Numbered from the stretch's first letter, positions 1 to 9,920 are shown. The stretch is 64,000 nt of DNA from Burkholderiaceae bacterium (GCA_028871175.1 JAGWNU010000002.1:1-64000), one strand, 5' to 3'. Numbers and translations are program-made. Notes: generated by a model from the sequence alone, not told the origin.

Positions 1-866
1 ACAGGATGGTTCAACTGCGCACCTGGCGCGGGCGCATAGTGCATGTGGTATCCGCGCTTGACGGCCAGCGGCAGGCGGTAGCCCAGGCGCGAGGTCATGA
101 CGTCCGCCCACGGGCCCATGGCGATGACGACGTTGTCCGCGCGCAGCTCGCCTTGCTTGGTTTGCAGCAGCCACGGCGCGTTGGGCGTGAGCGTGTTGGC
201 ATCGGTCTCAAAGAAACGGCCGCCGAGTTGCTCGAAATGTTTCGCGTAGGCCGTGACCAGCGCGTTGGGGTCGCTCACGGAATCCGCTTCCGTATAGCGC
301 AGGCCGCCCAGCAGCGATGTGTCCAGATGAAGCTCCGCCGCGCGGAGGCGCGCCGGGTCGAGCGCTTCGAACGCGACACCGTATTCGCGCTGCCAACGCT
401 CGACGTTGCGGGTTTCCTTGTCCTGCGTGGCGGCATTGCGGAACACCTTGATCCAGCCGCTGGGGCGGATCAGATGCGTGGCGCCGGCGGCTTCGGCCAG
501 CGCGCGGTGCTCGCTCACGCTGTGCGCAATGAGCGGCGCATACGCACGCGCAATCGCCGCGTGCCGCGCGGGATGCGAGTTGCGCCAGTATTGCCACAGA
601 AACGGCAACAGCCGGGGCAGATCGCCCGGGTGGTAATGCACGTCCGCCGACGTGTTGCTCGCATAACGCAACAACGTCGACAGGTCGCGCGGGAACGCAT
701 ACGGATACACACCCTCGCGCTGGATCAGCCCGGCATTGCCAAACGACGTCTCAAAGCCCGGCGCACGGCGGTCCACCAGGGCGACGGCGCGCCCGCGTTT
801 TTGCAGATGCACCGCCACCGATACGCCGACAATGCCGGCGCCCAGCACAAGGGTGTCAAAGCGCAT
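1..866 (-). CDS. dadA: D-amino acid dehydrogenase (DadA-like), truncated by window edge
   Basis: FAD-dependent oxidoreductase that deaminates D-amino acids (typically D-alanine) to the 2-oxo acid, feeding electrons to the respiratory chain at the inner membrane. The ATG lies at 864-866 and 288 codons are visible before the left edge. The FAD-binding dinucleotide motif GAGIVG is at residues 9-14. Related proteins are about 410-430 residues, so roughly the last third is missing. It sits 13 bp downstream of a RidA-family gene on the same strand, a sensible pairing because RidA clears reactive imine intermediates. A related glycine- or amino-acid-oxidase specificity cannot be excluded from the N-terminal part alone. 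Confidence 0.8.
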   Translation of the reverse strand, partial: MRFDTLVLGAGIVGVSVAVHLQKRGRAVALVDRRAPGFETSFGNAGLIQREGVYPYAFPRDLSTLLRYASNTSADVHYHPGDLPRLLPFLWQYWRNSHPARHAAIARAYAPLIAHSVSEHRALAEAAGATHLIRPSGWIKVFRNAATQDKETRNVERWQREYGVAFEALDPARLRAAELHLDTSLLGGLRYTEADSVSDPNALVTAYAKHFEQLGGRFFETDANTLTPNAPWLLQTKQGELRADNVVIAMGPWADVMTSRLGYRLPLAVKRGYHMHYAPAPGAQLNHP

Positions 867-879
867 GGCGGCCGGCTCC

Positions 880-1236
880 TTAACCCTTGGCCAGCGCCGT
901 GACGGCGATTTCCACATCGATGCCCGGGCGCATCAGGCCCGACTGCACGCAGGCGCGCGTCGGCGCGTGGCCGGCCGGCACCCAGGCTTCCCACGCGGCG
1001 TTCAGCTCGGCGAAGTGCTTGGCGTCGGTCAGCCAGATGTTGGCAGAGATCAGGCGCGTCTTGTCGACACCGGCTTCGGCCAGCAGGGCGTCGATGCGCT
1101 CGAGGATGTTGTTGGTCTGCTCGGTGACCGACTTGAAGTCGATGTCGGGTACTTGCCCGGCCAGATGCACGATGCCGTTGGCGATCACGATCTGGCTCAT
1201 GCGGGCGTTGGTGTGGAGGCGTTGGATGTCGGTCAT
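880..1236 (-). CDS. ridA: RidA/YjgF-family reactive imine deaminase
   Basis: Small (118 residue) protein of the RidA (YjgF/YER057c/UK114) family, which hydrolyses enamine/imine intermediates made by PLP enzymes and amino-acid dehydrogenases. The start chosen is the ATG at 1234-1236 (MTDIQRL), which gives the usual family length; a longer open frame upstream has no family support. The central segment with VHLAGQVP and the C-terminal part with the conserved Arg in TRACVQSG, followed by DVEIAVTA, follow the family pattern. It is upstream of and co-directional with the dadA-like gene, so the two probably form a D-amino-acid catabolic operon. Confidence 0.85.
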   Translation of the reverse strand: MTDIQRLHTNARMSQIVIANGIVHLAGQVPDIDFKSVTEQTNNILERIDALLAEAGVDKTRLISANIWLTDAKHFAELNAAWEAWVPAGHAPTRACVQSGLMRPGIDVEIAVTALAKG

Positions 1237-1687
1237 GTCGTATTGCCAGCAAAGTGAGAAGAACAGGGATGGTAGCCCTGCCGCGCGACTTGCGTAGCGC
1301 GCGACCTGCATCGCGGGCTGTTCATCATGAGGCAGTACTTTGTGGTGGGAGGCGCGGATGGCCTGCCCGGCAACGCGCGCCACCCGGGCTCGTCTTGCCG
1401 GGCGCGTCGAGCGATTGTCCGTTGTATTCCGGCGTGGCGGAAAAGAGCAACTGCACCGCTGGCTGGCGGCATCGAAACAACAGTCAGTCATTTCAATATC
1501 TGAATTAAGAACAACTAATGACTCGCAACCCCTTGCCAGCATTAGATTCGTCGAGACATGAGTGACAAAGTGCTGGAGTCCCCACTCCAGAGGGGGCCAC
1601 GCCCTTTGCCCCGATGACACAATCGCCAAAATTCAGGAGCCATGCCGCGCCCCGCGCAATGCATGGCGGACCCGGACGGGGAGCTTC
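1237..1687. other. Intergenic region with inverted repeats between ridA and a membrane protein gene
   Basis: No convincing gene is seen in these 451 bases. An AT-rich stretch around 1480-1530, unlike the GC-rich surroundings, probably carries the divergent promoters. It is bounded by a GTCATT...AATGAC inverted repeat (1487-1522), the sort of AT-rich dyad an Lrp-type regulator might bind, but this is only a guess. A perfect 7-bp inverted repeat (CTGGAGT/ACTCCAG around CCCC) lies at 1573-1590, with no T-run after it on either strand. Confidence 0.4.
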
Positions 1688-2617
1688 ATGCAAGAACGTT
1701 GGACTGCGATCTCATTGGCGCGTGCGCGGGCTCACCGGCTCTACGGCGTACGCGGCTGGCTCGTTACGCTGCTGTGGCTGAACACCCTGCCTGCGCTGGT
1801 GGTCACACTGGCGATGGCCATGACGGTAATGATGGGCGGTGCTGACGCGGGCCGGGTCAAACCGATGCTCATGCTCGCCTGGCTGGCTTTTCCGCTGGGC
1901 CTGATCGCGCTCGCGTTCTTGCGCGTGCGCTGGTTTCCGCTGGTCTGGTTGGGCTATTGCCTGTGTCAGCTGTTCGCGACGCTGGCCATGCGCAGCACGA
2001 TCGAGGGATGGACGACCCTGGCGTCTGGCGGCGCGGCGGGGCAGGTGCCGACCACGCTGATGCTGACGGCGCAGGCGCTGCTGCTCATCGGCACGGCAGC
2101 ATACGTTTGGCATTCGCGCCGCGCGCGCGTGACCTACCGGCACGAAGTGCGTACCACCGACCCCTCTGCCGCGCCCGCGGTGTTCGACAAGCCCGCCCCG
2201 AATGAAACGCCGACCGACGCCACCGATCACGCACGCGAGCGCGCGGCCTTGCGCCGGGTGGCGCAGGAGCTGACTTCCGGCGTGCTGGATACGCAAACCT
2301 GGATGCACGTGATGCGGCATCACGCCGATGCCACCGACGGCACCCGCACGGCCGCCTACGTGCGCGCGCGCATGTCGGCGCTGTGCCCGCCTGCGCATGT
2401 GCATCCGCCGGTCGTGCGCACGTTGTCGACGGGGCTCGGCGCGCTGCTGGTGAGCGTGGTGGCCGCCGGCGTACTGATGGCCGCGGTGATTGCGCTGGCG
2501 TTGCGCGCACCCGGCGGAACGACCGATCTGCTGGAGAGGGTCGTTGCCGTGGCGCTCACGCTGAGCTGGCTGGGCGGCCTCTTTGTTGGCGCGGGTTTCC
2601 TGCGCCGCGTTGCCTGA
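1688..2617 (+). CDS. Hypothetical multi-pass membrane protein
   Basis: Unrecognised 309-residue protein. The ATG at 1688 was chosen because a purine-rich GGACGGGGAG stretch lies just upstream; the open frame extends further back without family support. Hydrophobic segments suggest about four membrane spans in the first 140 residues and two near the C-terminus (about 250-272 and 285-305), separated by a charged soluble stretch of about 100 residues that includes Ala/Arg-rich helices. It converges on the outer membrane efflux gene with only three bases between the two stops. No function is proposed. Confidence 0.6.
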   Translation: MQERWTAISLARARAHRLYGVRGWLVTLLWLNTLPALVVTLAMAMTVMMGGADAGRVKPMLMLAWLAFPLGLIALAFLRVRWFPLVWLGYCLCQLFATLAMRSTIEGWTTLASGGAAGQVPTTLMLTAQALLLIGTAAYVWHSRRARVTYRHEVRTTDPSAAPAVFDKPAPNETPTDATDHARERAALRRVAQELTSGVLDTQTWMHVMRHHADATDGTRTAAYVRARMSALCPPAHVHPPVVRTLSTGLGALLVSVVAAGVLMAAVIALALRAPGGTTDLLERVVAVALTLSWLGGLFVGAGFLRRVA

Positions 2618-2620
2618 CGT

Positions 2621-4075
2621 CTACCGCGCGGCCGTCGGCGCGGCTGCGGCCTGGTTCCAGTCGCCACCCACCGCCTTGACGAGGAACACGCTCGTCGTCA
2701 TCTGCTGGCCGAGAATCTGCACCGCCGTGCGCTGGTTGTTCAGCAGCGATTGCTGCGCGGTGATCACGTCCAACGAGGTTGCGAGCCCGCCCTCGTAGCG
2801 CACGCTGGCAATGTCGTAGACCTTGCGGGCGCTCTCCACGGCATGGCGCGCCTGGTTTGCCGCACGGTCCAGCGATTGCAGGCCGGCCAGTCCATCTTCC
2901 ACTTCCTGCAGCGCCCCCAGCACCGTCTGACGGTAGTTGGCGATCGCACCCTGATAGGCCGCATTGGCAATGTCCACGCGCGCCCGCGTGCGGCCGGCGT
3001 CGAACACCGTCTGGGCGATCTGCGTGCCGAACGACCACAGCAGCGTCGGCGCAGAAAACAGCAGGGCGAGATCGCGGCTTTCCCAACCGGCGCCCCCGTT
3101 GAGCATCACGCTCGGGAAGAACGCCGCGCGTGCCACGCCAACTTGCGCGTTGGCGGCAGCGGCACCGCGCTCTGCGGCGGCCACGTCGGGGCGGCGCTCG
3201 ATCACGTCGGACGGCAGCGCCACCGGAATCTGCGGTGCCGTGCCGTTGAGCGGCATCGGGTCGATGTGGAAGGCGGGAGCGGGTGTACCGACCAGCGTCG
3301 CCAGCGCGTGCTCGTACTGCGCGCGTTGCTTGGTCAGCAGTTCGGCCTGCGTGGCGGTGCTGTCGACGAGCGCCTGTTGCTGCGCCAGATCGAGCCCCGA
3401 CGCCACGCCATCCTGATGCCGTGAGGTGACGAAGTCCAGCGCCTTGCGCTGCAACGCCAGCCCTTCCTGCACCACGGCGATTTCCGCATCGGTCTCGCGC
3501 AGGTTGTACCAGGTGGTGGCGACCTGCGCGGCCAGCAGCAGGCGGAAGTTCTCGACATTGGCGCCGGCCTGTTCTTCGCTCGCCGCCGCGTTGGCGACGG
3601 TGTTGCGCACGCGGCCGAACAGGTCGGCTTCGTAACTCGCGTCGGCGCGCAGCACGAAATCGCCCTGCACCGTCGACATCGTTGAGCTCGTGTACGACGA
3701 GAGCGGCCGTTCCGACGACGTGCGCGTACGCGAGTCGTTGTTGTTGGCCGTGATGGTCGGCAGCAGGCTGGCACGCGCCACGCGCGTCTGCGCCTGCGCC
3801 TGCTCCAGGTTCGACAACGCGACCTTGAGCGATTGGTTATGCGCCAGCGCCTGCGTGACCAGCTTGTCGAGCTGCGGATCGTTGAAGCGCTGCCACCACG
3901 GGCCTTTGGGCGCGGCGTCGGCGGGTTGCGCGGCACGCCACGGTGCTTCAGTCTGCCAGTGCGCCGGCACGTCCATGGCGGGGCGCTCGTAGGTCGGCGC
4001 GAGCGAGCAGCCGGCCAGCGAGACGATCAACGAGGCCGCCAGCGCGGTGGTGCGCAGTCGCGGTCGGCGGATCAT
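2621..4075 (-). CDS. RND efflux outer membrane lipoprotein (NodT/OprM family)
   Basis: Outer membrane channel of a tripartite RND pump, 484 residues, the usual length for the NodT family. The N-terminus is a lipoprotein signal with lipobox LAGC, Cys23 being the predicted acylation site. Two repeated outer-membrane-factor regions follow, with long Ala/Gln-rich coiled-coil helices. The motif IERRPDVAAAE near the middle is typical of this family. It is the last gene of a three-gene efflux operon: its ATG overlaps the adaptor stop by 4 bp. The three products would form a continuous exit route across both membranes. Confidence 0.92.
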   Translation of the reverse strand: MIRRPRLRTTALAASLIVSLAGCSLAPTYERPAMDVPAHWQTEAPWRAAQPADAAPKGPWWQRFNDPQLDKLVTQALAHNQSLKVALSNLEQAQAQTRVARASLLPTITANNNDSRTRTSSERPLSSYTSSTMSTVQGDFVLRADASYEADLFGRVRNTVANAAASEEQAGANVENFRLLLAAQVATTWYNLRETDAEIAVVQEGLALQRKALDFVTSRHQDGVASGLDLAQQQALVDSTATQAELLTKQRAQYEHALATLVGTPAPAFHIDPMPLNGTAPQIPVALPSDVIERRPDVAAAERGAAAANAQVGVARAAFFPSVMLNGGAGWESRDLALLFSAPTLLWSFGTQIAQTVFDAGRTRARVDIANAAYQGAIANYRQTVLGALQEVEDGLAGLQSLDRAANQARHAVESARKVYDIASVRYEGGLATSLDVITAQQSLLNNQRTAVQILGQQMTTSVFLVKAVGGDWNQAAAAPTAAR

Positions 4076-5385
4076 GATGCGTGCGGCGCGGAGGCCGCGG
4101 GCGCCGATGCCGGGGCCGGCGTGACGATGGTCACCGCTTCGCCCTGCTCGATGGAATCGGCCGGGTTGAGGATCAGCGCGTCCGTCGCCTTCAGGCCGGA
4201 GATGATTTCCACCGTGCGGCCGTAGTCGCGTCCGATGGTGACGGGGCGCAGGTCGACGTGGCCGTTTTCTGCCACGGCGATGCGCGGGCCTTCCTTGCGG
4301 AAGAGCAGCGTGTTGGTCGGCACCGTGAATGCGACCGGTGCTTCTGCCTTGGCGCTGGCGCCGGCTGCGTCGCCGCCGGCTGTGCCCTTGATGGCGACCT
4401 GCACATAGGCGCCGGGCAGCAGGCGCCCGTCCTTGTTGGGCAACTGTACTTCCACCTGCAGGGTGCGCGTGGTGGCATCGATGGCGCCGGAGGCCCGCGC
4501 GATGGTGCCGTGGAAGGTCTGGCCCGGCAGTTCGGCCAGCGTCACGGCCACATCCTGCCCGACCTTCACCTGTTGCGAATACGCCTGCGGCACATACAGG
4601 TAGATGCGCAGCGGATCAGTCTGCGCCAGCGTGAACAGCTCGCGGTTGGCCCCTGCGTTGCCGGCATTGACCAACGCGCCGAGATCGACATTGCGCTTGG
4701 TCACCACGCCCGCAAACGGCGCTACGACGCGGCGAAAGCCTTGCAGCTCCTGCAGGCGGCGCACGTTGGCTTCCGCAGCGGCCAGGTCGGCCTGGGCCTG
4801 GTTGGCGGCGCTGGTGCGCTCGTCCAGTTCCTGTTGCGAGACGGCGTCTTTCTGGCGCAGGTTCTGCCAGCGCGTGAGCGAGGTCTGCGCCAGCGCCTTG
4901 CGTGCGGCGGCCTGGTTGCGCGTGGCCTGTGCCTGGTTCAGTTCCTGGTCGACTTCCGGCGTGTCGAGCAGCGCCAGCACTTCGCCCTTGTCGACGTGGG
5001 CGCCGATGTCCTTGAACCAGCGCAGCACGTAACCGCTGGTGCGCGCATAGATGGGCGATTCAACATAGCCCTGCAGCGTGCCGGGCAGCGTCAGTTCGCG
5101 AGTGGTGTGAGCCGGTTTGGGGGCGATGGTGGTGACGTAGCGGCTGGTCTGGGCGTTCACCTGCCGCTCCAGTGCGTGCGCGTTGTCGTAGCGGCCGACC
5201 AGCGTGCGCGCAGCGCCCAGCGCAAGGAGCACCCCCACGACCATCACGACCCAGCGTGCGCGGCGCATGGCAGGGCCGCGGTCTACCTGTTCGATCGGGT
5301 CCACCGTGACAACGTGGTGGGGCGGGCCGTCCGCCAAGTGTCCAGAGTGCGCCCCGGAATGGGCGCCGGATGTTTGCTCAGACAT
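4072..5385 (-). CDS. RND efflux periplasmic adaptor (membrane fusion protein, HlyD family)
   Basis: Links the RND permease to the outer membrane channel. The start chosen is the ATG at 5383-5385 (MSEQTSGAHS), giving 437 residues; this ATG overlaps the permease stop by 8 bp (ATGTCTGA). After a hydrophilic leader there is one membrane anchor at about residues 42-60, then lipoyl/barrel-sandwich halves around a coiled-coil hairpin (about 120-200), a beta-barrel domain and a C-terminal membrane-proximal domain ending in an Ala/Pro-rich tail. A short His/Gly-containing N-terminal stretch precedes the anchor, but nothing here establishes a metal substrate. Confidence 0.92.
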   Translation of the reverse strand: MSEQTSGAHSGAHSGHLADGPPHHVVTVDPIEQVDRGPAMRRARWVVMVVGVLLALGAARTLVGRYDNAHALERQVNAQTSRYVTTIAPKPAHTTRELTLPGTLQGYVESPIYARTSGYVLRWFKDIGAHVDKGEVLALLDTPEVDQELNQAQATRNQAAARKALAQTSLTRWQNLRQKDAVSQQELDERTSAANQAQADLAAAEANVRRLQELQGFRRVVAPFAGVVTKRNVDLGALVNAGNAGANRELFTLAQTDPLRIYLYVPQAYSQQVKVGQDVAVTLAELPGQTFHGTIARASGAIDATTRTLQVEVQLPNKDGRLLPGAYVQVAIKGTAGGDAAGASAKAEAPVAFTVPTNTLLFRKEGPRIAVAENGHVDLRPVTIGRDYGRTVEIISGLKATDALILNPADSIEQGEAVTIVTPAPASAPAASAPHAS

Positions 5386-8300
5386 GTCCTTCGCTTCCCC
5401 GCAAATCGTGACTACGCCGGGCGGCGCGCCGCTGCAATCTGTTGTGTACGCTGGCAAACACCACCGGAACAAAGAAGAGGGTCGACACGGTCGCAAACAG
5501 CAGACCGCCGATCACCGCGCGCCCCAGCGGCGCGTTCTGTTCTGCGCCTTCGCCCAGGCCCAACGCCATGGGCACCATGCCGATGATCATCGCCAGGGCC
5601 GTCATCAGCACCGGGCGCAGGCGCGTGGCACCCGCTTCCAGCGCGGCCTGCACAGGCGCAATGCCTTCGGCCAATCGCTCACGCGCGAATGAGATCAACA
5701 GAATCGAGTTGGCCGTCGCCACGCCCATCGTCATGATCGCGCCTGTGAGGGACGGCACCGACAGCGTGGTCCCCGTCACGAACAGCATCCAGGCGATGCC
5801 CGCCAGCGCGGCCGGCAGGGCGGTCACGATGATGAGCGGGTCGATCCACGACTGGAAGTTCACGACGATCAGCAGGTACACCAGCACGATCGCCATCACC
5901 AGCCCCACACCCAGGCCGATGAAGGACGATTCCATCGTCTTCACCTGACCGCGCACCGTGACCTGCGCGCCGCGCGGCAGCTTGGGGCGGATGTCATCGA
6001 CGGCCTTCTGCACCTCCTTGGCGACGGCGCCCAGGTCGCGGCCCTGCACGGCGGCGTACACGTCCACCACGGGGGTGATGTTGAAATGCGAGACGACCTG
6101 CGGCTGCACGGCAGGGCTCACCTGCACGAGGTTGCCCAGCAGTTGCGGGCCGCCTGCCTGTGCGGCGCCACCGCGCGAGCTTGCCACCGGCGTGCGCAGC
6201 AGTGCGTCGAGCGAGTCGATGCGGTACTGCGGGCTGGTGACGGCCACCTGGTACACCACGCCGTTGATCGGGTTGAGCCAGAACGTGGGCGAGGTCTGGA
6301 AGCTCGAGCTGAGCGAGACCAGCAGGTTCTGCGCCACGTCGCGCCCTTCGAGGCCGACCTGCTGGATGCGGGTGCGGTCCATGTTCAGGGCCAGCGTGGG
6401 CTGGTCGAAGCGCTGGTGCACGTGTGTATCGACTGCCCCCGGAATCTGCTTGATGCGGTTGGCCAGCATGCCCGCGAGCTGCTTGTTGGTGGCCACGTCG
6501 GCGCCCGAGAACTGCACGTCGATGGCCGATGGCAGGCCGAAGTTCAGGATCTGGCTGACGATGTCCGCAGGCTGGAAAGCGAACTCCACGCCCGGGAAGC
6601 GCTTGGGCAGTTCTTCTCGCAGGCGGCGGACGTACTGAGCGCTGGGCTTGCGCTCGCCTTCCTGTAGCGCGATCAGGATTTCGCCGTCGAGCGTGCCGAT
6701 GGTGCCGGCGTTGCTGTACGACAGGTTGATACCGGAGTTCGGCACGCCCAGGTTGTCGAGAATCGTCGACAGTTCCTTTTTCGGAATGATTTCGCGGATG
6801 GCGGTTTCGACCTCGTCGGCCAGGCGTGCGGTTTCTTCGATGCGCATGCCCGACGGTGCCCGCATATGCAGTCGGATCTGGCCCGCATCCACATCGGGGA
6901 AGAAATCGCGGCCGAGCACCAGGAACAGCGCGCACGACGCCACACAGAAGCCCAGGAACGACAGTGCGAACACGCGGCGACGGTCCAGCAGCCCGCCGAG
7001 GATGGCGGCGTAGTTGCCGCGCATGTGCTCGAACTGCGTGTTGAACGCCCGGTAGATGCGGCCGAATGTGCCTGGTTTTGCGTCGGCTTTCGTGGCGTCT
7101 TGCGTGTGGCCGGTCATGAGCATCATCACCAGCGTCGGCACGAGCGTGCGCGACAGCACATACGACGCCAGCATGGCGAAGATCACCGCTTCGGCCATCG
7201 GCACGAACAGGTAACGCGCCACGCCCGTGAGGAAGAACATCGGCACGAACACGATGCAGATGCAGAGGGTCGACACGAAAGCCGGCACGGCAATCTCGGC
7301 CGCGCCGTCCAGGATGGCGGTGATGGGCTCCTTGCCCTCGTGCAGATGGCGCTCGATGTTCTCGATGGTGACGGTGGCATCGTCCACCAGGATCCCCACC
7401 GCGAGCGCCAGGCCGCCGAGCGTCATCAGGTTGATGGTCTCGCCCAGCAGATGCAGCACGATGATCGACGACAGGATCGACAGCGGAATCGACACGGCAA
7501 TGATGGCCGTGCTGCGCCAGTTGCCGAGGAACAGCAGGATCATGGCGGCCGTCAGGCACGCGGCGATGAGCGCCTCGCGAATCACGCCTTCAATGGCCGC
7601 CTTCACGAACAGCGACTGATCGAACAGCGGCGTGATCTTGATGTCTTGCGGAAGCGCCGCCGCGGCGGTGGGTAGCAGCTTGTAGATGTTGCTGACGATA
7701 TCCAGCGTCGACGCACCGCCGTTCTTCAGGATCGACAGCAGCACGCCGCGCTGGCCGTCCTGGCGCACCACGTTGGTCTGCGGCGAGAAACCGTCGCGCA
7801 CATGGGCCACGTCGCCCAGGTACAGCGTGGCGCCGTTGCTGGTCTTGACCGGAATGGCGTTGAGTGCGGCGATGCTGCCCGGCGTGCCATTGAGCGTGAC
7901 GCCGTATTCGGTGGCGTCGATCTTTTGCGTACCGGCCGGCAGGATCAGGTTCTGTGCGCCCACCGCGTTGACGATGTCGACGGGGGTCAGGCCCTGCGCC
8001 AGCAGCTTCTGCGTGTCGAGATCGACCGTGATCTGCCGGCTCTTGCCGCCATACGGGAACGGCACGGCGATGCCGGGCACCGTGATCAGGCGCGGCCGCA
8101 GGAAGTTCAGCGCCGCATCATTGAGTTCCTGCTCCGACAGCGTGTTGCTCGACAGGCCCAACTGCAGGATCGGAATGCTCGACGCCGAATACTTGATGAT
8201 CAGCGGCGGAGTCGTCCCCGGTGGCAACTGACGCACCTGCGCCTGCGACACCGAAACGATCTGCGCCAGCGCGGTCTGGATGTTGGCCGTCGGCTGGAAG

Positions 8301-8584
8301 AACACCTTGACGATCGAGATGCCGTTCAACGATTGCGACTCGATGTGCTCGATGTCGTTGACGGTGGTCGTCAGGCTGCGCTCCGTGACCGACACGATGC
8401 GGTCGGCCATCTCCTTGGCGGGCAGGCCGTTGTAGTTCCAGATGATGCTGACGACCGGAATGTCGATTTCCGGAAAGATGTCCGTGGGCGTACGCATTAG
8501 CGTAAACGGCGTCGCCAGCAGGATCAGCAGGGCGAGGACGATGAACGTCAGCGGCCTTCGCAGCGCGAGTTGGACAATCCACAT
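5378..8584 (-). CDS. RND efflux inner membrane permease (AcrB/HAE-1-like)
   Basis: Proton-driven exporter of 1068 residues, with the duplicated 12-span RND layout: a first transmembrane helix at about residues 10-30, two large periplasmic loops, and a TM4 motif GILVDDATVTIENIERH carrying the paired Asp residues used for proton relay. The early sequence FPEIDIPVVSIIWNYNG resembles the multidrug (HAE-1) branch rather than the heavy-metal (CusA) branch, so organic substrates or drugs are more likely. It is the first gene of the operon. No dedicated regulator is adjacent, which leaves the inducing signal unknown. Confidence 0.93.
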   Translation of the reverse strand: MWIVQLALRRPLTFIVLALLILLATPFTLMRTPTDIFPEIDIPVVSIIWNYNGLPAKEMADRIVSVTERSLTTTVNDIEHIESQSLNGISIVKVFFQPTANIQTALAQIVSVSQAQVRQLPPGTTPPLIIKYSASSIPILQLGLSSNTLSEQELNDAALNFLRPRLITVPGIAVPFPYGGKSRQITVDLDTQKLLAQGLTPVDIVNAVGAQNLILPAGTQKIDATEYGVTLNGTPGSIAALNAIPVKTSNGATLYLGDVAHVRDGFSPQTNVVRQDGQRGVLLSILKNGGASTLDIVSNIYKLLPTAAAALPQDIKITPLFDQSLFVKAAIEGVIREALIAACLTAAMILLFLGNWRSTAIIAVSIPLSILSSIIVLHLLGETINLMTLGGLALAVGILVDDATVTIENIERHLHEGKEPITAILDGAAEIAVPAFVSTLCICIVFVPMFFLTGVARYLFVPMAEAVIFAMLASYVLSRTLVPTLVMMLMTGHTQDATKADAKPGTFGRIYRAFNTQFEHMRGNYAAILGGLLDRRRVFALSFLGFCVASCALFLVLGRDFFPDVDAGQIRLHMRAPSGMRIEETARLADEVETAIREIIPKKELSTILDNLGVPNSGINLSYSNAGTIGTLDGEILIALQEGERKPSAQYVRRLREELPKRFPGVEFAFQPADIVSQILNFGLPSAIDVQFSGADVATNKQLAGMLANRIKQIPGAVDTHVHQRFDQPTLALNMDRTRIQQVGLEGRDVAQNLLVSLSSSFQTSPTFWLNPINGVVYQVAVTSPQYRIDSLDALLRTPVASSRGGAAQAGGPQLLGNLVQVSPAVQPQVVSHFNITPVVDVYAAVQGRDLGAVAKEVQKAVDDIRPKLPRGAQVTVRGQVKTMESSFIGLGVGLVMAIVLVYLLIVVNFQSWIDPLIIVTALPAALAGIAWMLFVTGTTLSVPSLTGAIMTMGVATANSILLISFARERLAEGIAPVQAALEAGATRLRPVLMTALAMIIGMVPMALGLGEGAEQNAPLGRAVIGGLLFATVSTLFFVPVVFASVHNRLQRRAARRSHDLRGSEGHV

Positions 8585-8905
8585 GGAGGCGTTTCAGAAC
8601 CGCGAGGCGCGATGCGTTGGTTGGGGCACGGGCCGCTCGAACGGCGGCGACTCGCCATTTTATCGCCGGGTGCCGCCGACCAGCATGTTCCTTTGATCCG
8701 TCTTTATTACATTGCATAACGGCGGTTGCCCTGGCAACTGAAGGGCCGCGTGAATCGGGCGTGACGGGCACGGCATGGCGGAAACCACCCGGATGGATGC
8801 CCCTCCAGGCCTGGGGGTATCCCAATGCTGAGGACGGCGCCGATACGGCGGCGGGCCTGCCAGCGCGGCGGGCCAATTTGATGTCATGCAGGACGACTGT
8901 GTGAT
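8585..8905. other. Intergenic region upstream of the RND efflux operon
   Basis: About 320 bases without a supported gene. It must contain the promoter of the leftward efflux operon; an AT-richer stretch at about 8695-8720 is the likeliest place. A 6-bp inverted repeat GTTGCC/GGCAAC (8725-8738) could be an operator. An imperfect GC-rich hairpin around CCAGGCCTGG (about 8810-8828) lies downstream of the SDR gene but lacks a T-run. Confidence 0.35.
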
Positions 8906-9766
8906 TTACCCATTGACGATCTCCCCCCCATTCGGATGCAGCGTCTGCCCCGTCATGTAACTCGCATCGGCAGACGCGAGAAAGATGTAGCAAGGGGCCA
9001 CTTCATCCGGCTGGCCAGCCCGGCCCAGTGGCTCCTTGCTGCCGAATTGGGCGACATGCTCAGCATCGAAGGTCGACGGAATCAACGGCGTCCAGATTGG
9101 GCCTGGCGCCACGGCATTCACCAGGATGTTCTTTTCGGCCAGTTGCTGGGCGAGCGAACGCGTGAAGGCCAGGATCGCTCCCTTCGTGGCTGCGTAATCC
9201 ACCAGGTGGCCGCTGCCGCGGAACGCCGTGACCGACGTGGTGGTGATGATGCGCGCGCCTTCATGCAGGTGCGGCAACGCGGCACGGATCAGATAGAACA
9301 TCGCAAAGACGTTGGTGCGGAACGTGCGCTCCAGTTGAGCGGCATCGATGTCGGCCAGGCTTTGCTGCGGGTGCTGTTCTGCGGCATTGCTGACCACGAG
9401 GTCGATCTTGCCGAACATGGCCACCGCCTGCGTGACCACCGCGCGGGCATGCGCTTCGTCGCCCAGGTCGCCGGCAATGGCTTCGCAGCGGCGGCCGGTC
9501 GCGCGGACGAGGCGGCAGGTCTGGTTGGCGTCGTCGTGTTCGTCCAGGTAGGCGATCAGCACGTCCGCGCCCTCCTTGGCAAAACCGATGGCAACGGCGC
9601 GCCCGATGCCGCTGTCGCCGCCGGTGACGATGGCGACCTTGTCGGCCAGCTTGCCGCTGCCGATGTAGTTCTCCATTTCGGCGCGCGGGCGTGGCGTCAT
9701 GTTGCCCTCGGTGCCGGGCTGGCGGTCCTGGTGTTGGGGCGGTTGCTGTGCTGGCGTGTCGGGCAT
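8906..9766 (-). CDS. SDR-family NAD(P)-dependent oxidoreductase (YghA / general stress protein 39-like)
   Basis: Classical short-chain dehydrogenase of 286 residues. The start at 9764-9766 (MPDTPAQQ) is preceded by AGGAG at good spacing. An unstructured leader rich in Pro and Gln precedes the Rossmann motif TGGDSGIGRAV; NNAG appears as the variant SNAAEQ, and the catalytic Tyr and Lys are in YAATKG. The leader and the GKLADKVAIVTGG entry are typical of the YghA/GSP39 subgroup, often linked to stress or aldehyde metabolism. The substrate is not known. It is divergent from the DUF421 gene. Confidence 0.85.
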   Translation of the reverse strand: MPDTPAQQPPQHQDRQPGTEGNMTPRPRAEMENYIGSGKLADKVAIVTGGDSGIGRAVAIGFAKEGADVLIAYLDEHDDANQTCRLVRATGRRCEAIAGDLGDEAHARAVVTQAVAMFGKIDLVVSNAAEQHPQQSLADIDAAQLERTFRTNVFAMFYLIRAALPHLHEGARIITTTSVTAFRGSGHLVDYAATKGAILAFTRSLAQQLAEKNILVNAVAPGPIWTPLIPSTFDAEHVAQFGSKEPLGRAGQPDEVAPCYIFLASADASYMTGQTLHPNGGEIVNG

Positions 9767-9920
9767 GGGAAGGCTCCTGCGGAGGAACGGATACCACGTC
9801 GCAGCACGCGCCATGCCACGGCCGGCTGGCAAGGCGTGCCACACAGGCCGCGCGGCACGCCGTTTGCTGAACGGTGAAGTGGACGTTCACCAGCGGCCCA
9901 CATCGACGGGAGGAGGCGCC

